A program made the position numbers and the translations under genes. The notes beneath the pieces were generated by a model that saw nothing but the letters and a program-made list of their open reading frames with translations, did not search any database and was not told the DNA's origin. Of a DNA stretch of 64,000 bases, positions 15,261 through 22,452 are shown piece after piece (the stretch's first letter is position 1; the number at the start of each line of letters is the position of its first letter). Source of the stretch: Veillonella atypica KON (lineage in GTDB: Bacteria > Bacillota > Negativicutes > Veillonellales > Veillonellaceae); the NCBI RefSeq assembly GCF_002959915.1, contig NZ_PPDE01000008.1, forward strand, positions 731,790 through 795,789. The letters run 5' to 3'.

Positions 15261-15992
15261 TTACTTATAACTATGCATATTTTGCATATCTTGCATATTG
15301 AATTCTTTGTTATCCGCTACCATCATATAGTACCGCAATTGGTCGATGGCCTTTTGATGGCGTTGTTGCACAGCCTGTCTAGACTGATGTATTTCACAGC
15401 CTATGTCTACGCAGCTCTTGCCATCTCGATATAGGGCATACAATAACTGTTGTTGCTGCCGTGGCAGTTTTCTGAAAGCAGACCACAGACGATTGCGCAA
15501 TTCGTCTTCTGTCACCGTACCGACAATATCTCGTTCAAGATCCACATCGCTAGGGAACTGATCCATCGCTGGCTCTGATACATCATCACCAGTACATAGA
15601 GGCAAGGTCAACTCGTGGCGCCACTGATGAGCTGATTGTTTATAAAAATTAAGATAACCATAATGAATGGCTGCTTTCACATAGCCAGAAAATGGTACCT
15701 TTCCCGATGTGTGAAAGCTATAGATGGATTCGATAAATATGATCCATAGAAATGATTCGACGTCATCCGTCATCACAGCCGTACTACATCGGCTTGCATA
15801 CCGCATGATAAGCGGCCGATAGCGTCGGCATAGCTCGATTTGTGCCGCATCGATGGTCAGTTCCTCGATGGGCCATACGGCTCGTTCCGTACTGAGCACT
15901 GATACACGACGTTCTTGGCAGACGCGCACTAAACTAAGGTCTGTCACCGCTTGTAACACCTTTTGGGGACAAACCACATGCTTTACGTTCAT
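15261..15992 (-). CDS. Sigma-70-type (ECF-like) RNA polymerase sigma factor
   Basis: 243 aa from ATG 15992, supported by AAAGGA 6 nt upstream. A conserved-region-2-like part (ELCRRYRPLIMRYASRCS, then VESFLWIIFIESIYSFHTSGKVPFSGYVKAAIHYGYLNFYK) is followed by an acidic linker and a region-4 HTH (LRNRLWSAFRKLPRQQQQLLYALYRDGKSCVDIGCEIHQSRQAVQQRHQKAIDQLRYY). The N-terminal ~55 residues are atypical. No anti-sigma gene is adjacent. The neighbouring 200-aa protein and the ATPase read the same way but have separate promoters. The regulon is unknown; the SigH/ComX-like size would fit a stress or competence sigma. Confidence 0.85.
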   Translation of the reverse strand: MNVKHVVCPQKVLQAVTDLSLVRVCQERRVSVLSTERAVWPIEELTIDAAQIELCRRYRPLIMRYASRCSTAVMTDDVESFLWIIFIESIYSFHTSGKVPFSGYVKAAIHYGYLNFYKQSAHQWRHELTLPLCTGDDVSEPAMDQFPSDVDLERDIVGTVTEDELRNRLWSAFRKLPRQQQQLLYALYRDGKSCVDIGCEIHQSRQAVQQRHQKAIDQLRYYMMVADNKEFNMQDMQNMHSYK

Positions 15993-16057
15993 ATTCGTTC
16001 CTTTCTGCCTAGGCTTACTTGGAATATACACCCAATTGAGTATTTAGACAAATGAGA

Positions 16058-16097
16058 AATTCCGCCATAAATGCATACATTTACAGCGGAATTTTTG
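16058..16097. terminator. Hairpin terminator between the ATPase and the sigma factor
   Basis: AATTCCGC...GCGGAATTTTTG with a partly paired loop. T-runs are stronger on the plus strand. Further upstream (16175-16250) GAATTYGAATY motifs recur in both orientations (16178 and 16235 form an inverted pair), of unknown use. Confidence 0.5.
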
Positions 16098-16265
16098 TTG
16101 TTACATATGTATTTGTGTATAATTACAAACCTATTTCAGTAAAGTACGCCAATTTAGATCAATTTTACATAGCTACATGAATTTGAATCGATCGTTGTAC
16201 AATGAGCGAGTTCGAATCAATGACAAGTCGCACGAATTCGAATTCATTTCACTAAAACGATTGTA

Positions 16266-17291
16266 TTAAGCGAGTGTATCTAGCGCAGGTTTTGCAATGG
16301 TATCGTAAATATATTGCCCTTGACCGCAATTAATTTCCTCAAGATTTGGGAACACGAACTGGTACCAAAATTGGAACATAGTATTCACAAAATGGTAATC
16401 TGCGTAACGCAATGGACCACGGCTACCACCTTGAATACGTCCAATAATTTCCATATCTAAAAGGTCGGCCATACGGGTTGCAAAGGTACCACTCTTAAGC
16501 TCACTGGCATGACATAATTCTGTATAGAACGGCTTATCTAGTTGTGCCAACGCATAGAGAATCGCATTAGCAGCCCCTACATTACGAATGTAGCGCATAA
16601 GCAATCGTTGTGGTTCCGTACATAATATGCCTTGTGGTCTGAAGAATAGACGCACAATATTTTCATCTACCGATAAGGCGGGATCTATATGCACGAGATT
16701 CCCCGGCATACCACCTGTTACATGGTATAGCTTAACAAGATCTTCATCCGTATAGTCCCAACCTAATGCTCTCACATCATCAAGTGTGAACGGATTGACC
16801 TTGAAATAATTATGAATGTAGGCTGCAATCAAACTTGATTCGCCCAAGATTCGTCCTTTTAATTCGTCCACATGGGTTCCCATGAGGAGTACGAATACTT
16901 TACCATGGTCACGATAGGTTTCCATCAAGTCACGCAATATGATAGGCGCTTGTGGAACCGTATCCACAAATGAAGGATAATCATCTATGATGAGCATGAT
17001 CCGCTTGTCAAGACTTGCTTGAAAAACGCCACGCAATGCATCCTCTAAAGTCTTAAAAGACCCTGATGGCACCTTTAGTTCTCTCTCAATTGATCGAATA
17101 TGAATGGACTCATTCGCCAAGCGTCCAAGCAAATATATGGTATGACCCTTGCCTAATCGAGCCTGTAATGCTCTAGCGATATACGTTTTACCAACGCTGT
17201 AAGGACCGTGTACAACACTCATTTCCATGCGGTCCTGATTGTATAGTTCCATTATGGCGTCAATGACCGCCTCATGGTTACTACATTTCAT
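16266..17291 (-). CDS. Archaeal-type AAA ATPase, shortened C-terminus
   Basis: 341 aa from ATG 17291 (GGAGGTGA 8 nt upstream). Walker A is VHGPYSVGKT near residues 28-36 and Walker B is IMLIIDDYPSF near 105. Sensor-like LLMGTHVDELKG and a winged-helix segment (ALAQLDKPFYTELCHASELKSGTFATRMADLLDMEII) complete the PF01637 architecture. Relatives continue with a DUF234 nuclease-like domain and reach about 460 aa. Here the reading frame stops soon after FQFWYQFVFPN, so that domain is missing. Function of this family is poorly known; DNA-related roles are suspected. Confidence 0.8.
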   Translation of the reverse strand: MKCSNHEAVIDAIMELYNQDRMEMSVVHGPYSVGKTYIARALQARLGKGHTIYLLGRLANESIHIRSIERELKVPSGSFKTLEDALRGVFQASLDKRIMLIIDDYPSFVDTVPQAPIILRDLMETYRDHGKVFVLLMGTHVDELKGRILGESSLIAAYIHNYFKVNPFTLDDVRALGWDYTDEDLVKLYHVTGGMPGNLVHIDPALSVDENIVRLFFRPQGILCTEPQRLLMRYIRNVGAANAILYALAQLDKPFYTELCHASELKSGTFATRMADLLDMEIIGRIQGGSRGPLRYADYHFVNTMFQFWYQFVFPNLEEINCGQGQYIYDTIAKPALDTLA

Positions 17292-17545
17292 ATAAGATCT
17301 CACCTCCCTTAAAATAGTTCTCAGGAGTTTATTATATCATATTTTAAATAAACTATAAAATATTTCTTGTAAATTTTAACAAATAGATAATAAATTCATT
17401 TTTTACACATAAAAAACTCTTTTCCCATTATGATATGTACCCCTTTTACTGGTTGTCCAGTAAAGAGGGTACATTATTACAAGAAAAGAGTTTCTATGCC
17501 TAATTTTACATTCTTATTATTAAAGCTTACAGTTGTAAGCCATAT

Positions 17546-18691
17546 CTATCGGTCATTGCTAAATTTCATGAGCATGATGCGGCGCACCGATTCATCAAGC
17601 CGTGCTTCGGAAATGGTTCCATTCTCTACAGCCTGCGTCAATGCATCGTGAACTGCCTTGATATGCTTGGCATGCTTACAAAGGATAACCATGTCGCTGC
17701 CCGCATTGATGGTGCGCACCGCATAATCCTCTATGGACATACCAGCAACAGCAGCGCCGACCTCGATATCATCGGTCATCACCACGCCCTCAAAGCCCAG
17801 TTCATTCCGTAGCCAATCTGTAATGATCGGTTTAGATAGACTCACCGGATGATTCGCATCGATAGAGGGTAGTTTCACAGCATTCACCATAATCATAGGA
17901 TGTTCGTCACGCGTCGCATCGATGAGCTGAGCAAATACGCGACCATCATCGTCCATGAGGCTCGCCTTCGACGCATCTAGTTTCATACCAGGCACCGTGT
18001 AATCAGCGCCGCCTGGAAAATATTGGTACCCCGTAAACACGCGATTCGCCGCATAGCGTTTAGTAATAGTCTCACCGATGCGCGCCGCCCGGTCCACATC
18101 GCTCGTGTACGAGTAAAACGAGTGGGTATTCACCATGACACCCAAATTGAGATTGAACCCAAGGTCGCGCATCTCAATGGCCGTGCGCGTCGCTAGACTC
18201 GACACCGCATCAAGCCCCTGCTTCGATAACAACTTAGGGTCCGTCCACGGTAGCATCAAATTAGGTCTATACTGCATGCGTTCTCGATTCATGGCGATGA
18301 ACGGTGGCATAAGGCTCGACGTATTCGCAGTGTCTCGTATGCCTTTTGTGAAAGCCCGCACTTGTTCCTTAGATTCCATATTATCATTATCTAATACAAT
18401 ACCGCCTACGCGATATTTACGTACTAATTCTTTTTGTGACTCGTCAAATGTAGTGCCTTCTAGACCGATACACATTAACTGACCAATCTTATCCTCTTGT
18501 GACATCGTGCGCACACTGCGGTCCGCCTTTTCCGCAGCCGACGCATTCATAGCGGCAATCGCCTTATACCCTACGGGCGCACGATCAAAATTTGTCGTCA
18601 CACTCGGCTCCTCTCGACTACACCCTACAATGGTGCCCATCGTGACGATCGCCAAAACACCACAAGCTAGCCTCTTTACGAACTGCTTCAT
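17546..18691 (-). CDS. GH3-family lipoprotein with degenerate NagZ-type active site
   Basis: 381 aa. Lipobox IVGC (Cys near 24) anchors it to a membrane. The body is a glycoside-hydrolase family 3 barrel: SQEDKIGQLMCIGLEG, VGGIVLDNDNM, then LGFEGVVMTDDIEVGA with the usual nucleophile Asp, and a typical C-terminal INAGSDMVILC. Other signatures are altered. The substrate-binding KHFPGHGxT loop of NagZ is YQYFPGGADY, without the Asp-His dyad. The DQEGG loop is MNRERMQ, and the TAH motif reads VNA. Activity on muropeptides is therefore doubtful, and a non-catalytic or changed-specificity role is possible. Apparently monocistronic. Confidence 0.8.
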   Translation of the reverse strand: MKQFVKRLACGVLAIVTMGTIVGCSREEPSVTTNFDRAPVGYKAIAAMNASAAEKADRSVRTMSQEDKIGQLMCIGLEGTTFDESQKELVRKYRVGGIVLDNDNMESKEQVRAFTKGIRDTANTSSLMPPFIAMNRERMQYRPNLMLPWTDPKLLSKQGLDAVSSLATRTAIEMRDLGFNLNLGVMVNTHSFYSYTSDVDRAARIGETITKRYAANRVFTGYQYFPGGADYTVPGMKLDASKASLMDDDGRVFAQLIDATRDEHPMIMVNAVKLPSIDANHPVSLSKPIITDWLRNELGFEGVVMTDDIEVGAAVAGMSIEDYAVRTINAGSDMVILCKHAKHIKAVHDALTQAVENGTISEARLDESVRRIMLMKFSNDR

Positions 18692-18933
18692 ATCTCTCTA
18701 CCCTCTATGACAGCTCAAATACAATCAAGTTACGATTAGACCTCTGCCCCCCCAGTCATAAGTCTATTGTTAACACTTTATACATTCTATTATATACCAT
18801 CTATTTCATTAATGCCTCATTAGAAGACCACAATTTTCAACCTGCTGATTTGCTGATTCTGCATATTGATAGAAAGTAATGCATACAGATTACAAGTTAG
18901 AGATTTCTTCAGACAGCCTCATATATACAAAAT

Positions 18934-19006
18934 AAAAACTGCAACCTAGTCATATATACTGTAACTGATACATTCTCAGTATACATAAGACTAAATTGCA
19001 GTTTTT
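18934..19006 (-). terminator. Terminator after the 218-aa secreted protein
   Basis: AAAACTGCA...TGCAGTTTT with further pairing inside the loop (GACTA/TAGTC, CAGTATA/TATACTG) and an A/T run on each side. Confidence 0.7.
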
Positions 19007-19010
19007 AGGA

Positions 19011-19667
19011 TTATTTACGAGTACGATTAGCCTCTGTTTCATCGGATTCAGATGTCGCACCTGTCGTTTGTTTCGATGTATTATGGAAGGTCATCACCGT
19101 TTTAGCTGCTACCTTTTTCACTGGGCCTGTTGGTAATACAATAGGTATTTGAGTGTTTACTTTCACAGGACCATTAGCAGGTACAGGGGCTTGAACTGGT
19201 GTCGATAAAGCCTTGACAATATTTGGTTGCGGTGCCGTTGGCGCTACAGATTGAGCCGCTGTTTGAGCTGCTATCGATTGAGATGCTGTTTGCTGTGCTA
19301 CCACTGGTTTTGGTGCTTGTTTAGGCGCATCCGGTTGTTGACGTGCCACACGAGCCGCCGCCAAGATACCTGGGTTGCGATATAATAGCTGACCACCTTC
19401 GGTAGACAATTTTTGATCGTAATAATATACATCAGCGTTGTAATACTCACTGCCACTGGCCACATCATAACGCAAACCAATCATAGTATATACCGTAAAA
19501 TGTAGCAACCCGTCCGGTTTACTGCGATCAATCGAATCGCGGTCCACATACCAATTATTGCCATTATAGGTGAAAGCATAAATATCTTGCCGAGCATCGG
19601 CATTGGGTATAACAGATATAAACAGCGCTGCTACAAACATAGCCACTGCGCACATACGTTGAAACAT
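19011..19667 (-). CDS. Secreted protein with Gln/Ala/Pro-rich tail, function unknown
   Basis: 218 aa. Signal peptide about 1-26 (cleavage after NADA). Residues 27-100 form a compact domain (IYAFTYNGNNWYVDRDSIDR, then VYTMIGLRYDVASGSEYYNADVYYYDQKL) of the kind seen in small periplasmic or surface proteins of Negativicutes. From ~105 the sequence is low complexity (QQTASQSIAAQTAAQSVAPT) and probably disordered. The C-terminus is polar and charged. It is separated from the porin genes by a long repeat-rich gap. No family assigned. Confidence 0.7.
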   Translation of the reverse strand: MFQRMCAVAMFVAALFISVIPNADARQDIYAFTYNGNNWYVDRDSIDRSKPDGLLHFTVYTMIGLRYDVASGSEYYNADVYYYDQKLSTEGGQLLYRNPGILAAARVARQQPDAPKQAPKPVVAQQTASQSIAAQTAAQSVAPTAPQPNIVKALSTPVQAPVPANGPVKVNTQIPIVLPTGPVKKVAAKTVMTFHNTSKQTTGATSESDETEANRTRK

Positions 19668-19859
19668 GAGGCCTCCTCATTATGAATTACTACCTATATT
19701 AATACTATATATATTATATGAATCACATCTTAATATATACATTAATATATACTAATGGTAGGTAGATTATATAAGTATAAAAATGATTGTATACGATTTA
19801 ACAACTTATTATACCACATTTTCTGAGATTGCGTTCCTCTGACATACCTACTTGGAATT

Positions 19860-20031
19860 AGAACAGGCCTGTAGTATTGATGGGCCCCTTTGATACTGCT
19901 CCTAAAAATTAGAACAGGCCTGTAGTAATTTCCGAACCTTCGTACATACCCTTTTAAAATTAGAACACGCCTGTTCTAATTCTAGAGAGACCATATCAGG
20001 CTCATCTTAAAAATTACTACAGGCCTGTTCT
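19860..20031. repeat. Palindrome array A (4 units)
   Basis: Copies of the 16-bp palindrome AGAACAGGCCTGTTCT, or forms with one arm changed to AGTAGT/ACTACT, start at 19860, 19911, 19962 and 20016 (51, 51, 54 bp apart). Part of the 19668-20633 gap, which otherwise holds the holin-like toxin locus. Confidence 0.9.
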
Positions 20032-20072
20032 AATTCTAGAGACACCATATAATTGATTAAGTTTATTTGGAT

Positions 20073-20101
20073 TTGACGATATATATAATTTTCCTTATAA
20101 T
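20073..20101 (+). promoter_or_regulatory. Strong convergent promoter, probable antitoxin RNA
   Basis: TTGACG (20073-20078), exactly 17 bp, TATAAT (20096-20101) on the plus strand, pointing into the 3' end of the toxin gene. No ORF follows, so an antisense RNA is the likely product. Confidence 0.7.
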
Positions 20102-20162
20102 AAAAGAAGATAGCCAAGCGAGTAGTTCCGTCAGGCTCATCTCAAGAATTATAAACGTGATG

Positions 20163-20210
20163 AAATGGCCTTTCAGTTACCTAGTTACTTTAGGATAACG
20201 AAGGGCTATT
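20163..20210 (-). terminator. Imperfect long hairpin at the toxin 3' end
   Basis: AAATAGCCCTTC-GTTA...pairs imperfectly with ...TAACTGAAAGGCCATTT; it lies right after the toxin stop and inside the region covered by the opposing transcript. Confidence 0.5.
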
Positions 20211-20220
20211 TGTCTTTTCC
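20191..20220. repeat. 30-bp repeat, arm 1 of an inverted pair (mate at 25143-25172)
   Basis: These 30 bases, covering the last codons of the toxin and its terminator, are the exact reverse complement of 25143-25172, about 5 kb away across the porin and autotransporter genes. Confidence 0.95.
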
Positions 20221-20307
20221 AAGACAAATAAGAGCCACAAGTGCACCAAAGGCAATAACAACAGTCATCACCTCTAGAATTATCATGATTAACTCATAAT
20301 CACTCAT
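20206..20307 (-). CDS. 33-aa holin-like type I toxin
   Basis: The ORF starts MSDYELIMIILEVMTVVIAF and ends ALICLGKDK: a short polar head, one hydrophobic helix and a charged tail. This is the form of the putative holin-like toxins related to TxpA/BsrG. GGAGG lies about 10 nt before the ATG. A promoter (TTGCCT, 17 bp, TATAAT) lies at 20367-20395. An equally good promoter on the other strand faces its 3' end, as RatA does to TxpA. Such peptides damage the membrane when the antisense RNA is lost. Homology was judged by pattern only. Confidence 0.75.
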   Translation of the reverse strand: MSDYELIMIILEVMTVVIAFGALVALICLGKDK

Positions 20308-20366
20308 AGAGCACCCCTCCCTCCATTAACGAAGAGAGGCCCAACCTCGCCGACTATCTTAGGTCA

Positions 20367-20395
20367 ATTATAATGCGAACATATGAGTTAGGCAA
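20367..20395 (-). promoter_or_regulatory. Promoter of the holin-like toxin
   Basis: Minus-strand TTGCCT (20390-20395), 17-bp spacer, TATAAT (20367-20372), giving a leader of about 50 nt before the ATG at 20307. Confidence 0.75.
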
Positions 20396-20486
20396 TAAGC
20401 ATCTATAAATACAGATATACAGATTAAAGTGTAATAAGAACTTTAAATATTTAGTAGAATAAGATTAATATGGTGTCCTAAAAAAT

Positions 20487-20556
20487 AGAACAGGCCTGTT
20501 CTAATTCTGGAGAGACCATATCAGGCTCATCTTAAAAATTACTACACGCCTGTTCT
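20487..20556. repeat. Palindrome array B (2 units)
   Basis: Palindromes start at 20487 (perfect AGAACAGGCCTGTTCT) and 20541 (ACTACACGCCTGTTCT), 54 bp apart, directly beyond the porin-1 terminator. Confidence 0.9.
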
Positions 20557-20561
20557 AATTT

Positions 20562-20607
20562 AAAATCCCCTTGTTAAGTACCTAGAACTCATCAAGGGGA
20601 TTATTTT
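20562..20607 (-). terminator. Terminator of SLH-porin 1
   Basis: AATCCCCTT...AAGGGGATT stem with T-rich tail on the minus strand. The same sequence recurs after porin 2 (26704) and, without a porin, at 25090. Confidence 0.8.
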
Positions 20608-20633
20608 AGTTATGTACGATACCAATCATCACA

Positions 20634-22010
20634 TTAGAATTGGTAGTTAAGATCTACACGGTAGTAATCAGAAAGTTTTTCATTATCACCAGTAGATTTG
20701 TTTGTCTTGTTATTGAAGCCGTAGTATGCAGTTAAACCTACATTGTCTTGTAATGCATAGTTTGCAGTTGCTAACCAACCTTTGAAGCCACGTAATTTAG
20801 TTACAAATGTAGATGTGTTATCAAGGTATCTAGTAGTATCATCATAGCCAATTTGCCATGTGGAGGATTGAGCAGTCATGTTTTCACCAAAGTTGAAATA
20901 TTGTGCTTTCACATCCCATGTACCACGTTTAGCTTGATTATACGCACCGTAACCAAGGCCAGCAGTCCAACCATAACCATGAGAAACGCCAGGAGCTTTC
21001 ACCCATTCACCACCAACCCAAACTTTATCAAAGTTCATGTCCGTGCTGAAGCCATACATGTTACGGATATCATTGTTAGATGATTTTTCCTTGTTGTGAC
21101 GAGCATAGAATGCACCAAGGGCTACATGTTTATTCAATTCACCTTTCAAACCAGCATATGTAATGGTGAAGTTTTTATCTCTATTAATTGTACGTTCGCC
21201 ATATTCATCGGTTGCATAGCCACCTTCAACAGCATAACCATATGCTGCTTGGAATTGGACTTTATCATTCCCCGCATTAAATTGAGCACCATCAAATGTA
21301 TCGTCATAGATTAAACCATTGCCAAATGTTTGTTGGAAACGACCAACCTTAGCGGATACTCTTTCACCAAATTTGTGATTTACATACGCACGATCAATAG
21401 TTACAGTACCAGGTTTCAAACCAATAGCGCCTACACCAGATGGAGTATGTGCATCACCAAATTCAATATTACCAGAAGTCATACGAACTACTGCTTCTGT
21501 ACGATCATTAACCTTTGCATTGAATTGAACGCGAGCACGAGCATCAAATAAAGAACGTTGACTATAATCACGGGAATCAAGATTAGTTCTATCAGTTACA
21601 TAGTGACCATTCTTTTCTTGTGCCCCCAAATAACGAAGACGCATATCGCCTGTTACTTTCACATTACCTACGCGATCTTCCAAACGACCAACGCGAACTC
21701 CTAAATTATTCAATTCGTTAGAGAATTCGTCAGCCAAACGATTAATCATCGCTTGTTGTTCCGCATTAGCCCGGTCTTGATTAGCCATTGCTTTTGCAAT
21801 CATTTGAGCCATTTCAAAACGAGTAATTTCTTTTTGCCCTTTGAAAGTCCCATCTGGATAGCCATTCACAACACCTGCTGCAGCCAATTGGGATACAGCT
21901 TGATAAGCCCAAGAATCTGTGCTCACATCAGAAAATGGATTGTTAGCAAATGCAGTTGTTGCGCCCAATACAGCAGTTGCTGCTAACATTGCGGTAATTT
22001 GTTTTTTCAT
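20634..22010 (-). CDS. SLH-domain outer-membrane porin 1 (OmpM-like)
   Basis: 458 aa from ATG 22010 (GGGGT upstream). Signal peptide 1-22. One SLH domain ~24-78 (FSDVSTDSWAYQAVSQLAAAG, GYPDGTFKGQKEITRFEMAQMIAKAM) is thought to bind polyamine-modified peptidoglycan and so tether the outer membrane. A coiled coil ~85-120 (NELNNLGVRVGRLEDRVGNV) spans the periplasm. A ~330-aa beta barrel ends in RVDLNYQF with the final aromatic residue used by BAM. OmpM proteins are the main outer-membrane tethers of Veillonella. It is one of three close paralogues here; the N-terminal 120 residues are nearly the same in all and the barrels differ most in the loops. Confidence 0.93.
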   Translation of the reverse strand: MKKQITAMLAATAVLGATTAFANNPFSDVSTDSWAYQAVSQLAAAGVVNGYPDGTFKGQKEITRFEMAQMIAKAMANQDRANAEQQAMINRLADEFSNELNNLGVRVGRLEDRVGNVKVTGDMRLRYLGAQEKNGHYVTDRTNLDSRDYSQRSLFDARARVQFNAKVNDRTEAVVRMTSGNIEFGDAHTPSGVGAIGLKPGTVTIDRAYVNHKFGERVSAKVGRFQQTFGNGLIYDDTFDGAQFNAGNDKVQFQAAYGYAVEGGYATDEYGERTINRDKNFTITYAGLKGELNKHVALGAFYARHNKEKSSNNDIRNMYGFSTDMNFDKVWVGGEWVKAPGVSHGYGWTAGLGYGAYNQAKRGTWDVKAQYFNFGENMTAQSSTWQIGYDDTTRYLDNTSTFVTKLRGFKGWLATANYALQDNVGLTAYYGFNNKTNKSTGDNEKLSDYYRVDLNYQF

Positions 22011-22211
22011 AATCTTACCCCACAAAAACACTAACTATACACGATTAAAATTAACAATTAATAACCACCATAAGTCATTGTATACAGGTTATTATCATCA
22101 AAATATTTATACATTGTAAGTGTATCATATATAAAATATTTTTCATAGTATTTTCATGAATATAGAATGTAGTATCAATGAGGTACACCTTGATAGTCCT
22201 TCTTAAAAATT

Positions 22212-22329
22212 AGTACAGGCCTGTAGTAATTTCCGAACCTTTGTATATACCCTTTAAAAATTAGAACACGCCTGTAGTATTGGAGGGACCTCTTAACATG
22301 TCTCCTAAAAATTAGAACAGGCCTGTTCT
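22212..22329. repeat. Palindrome array C (3 units)
   Basis: Palindrome copies start at 22212, 22263 and 22314, 51 bp apart. The array sits between the porin-1 start and the autotransporter terminator. Confidence 0.9.
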
Positions 22330-22354
22330 AATTCTGGAGAGACCATATTTATAA

Positions 22355-22406
22355 AAGCCCCAAAGTACTAACAGCTAATATATACAGCTATTAGTACTCT
22401 GGGGCT
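22355..22406 (-). terminator. Terminator of the autotransporter
   Basis: Long stem AGCCCC-AAAGTACTAA / TTAGTACT-CTGGGGCT, with a T-rich minus-strand tail. Confidence 0.75.
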
Positions 22407-22452
22407 ATTTATATATCGACTATATCCTCAGATTGTTTTAGGTAAACATATC

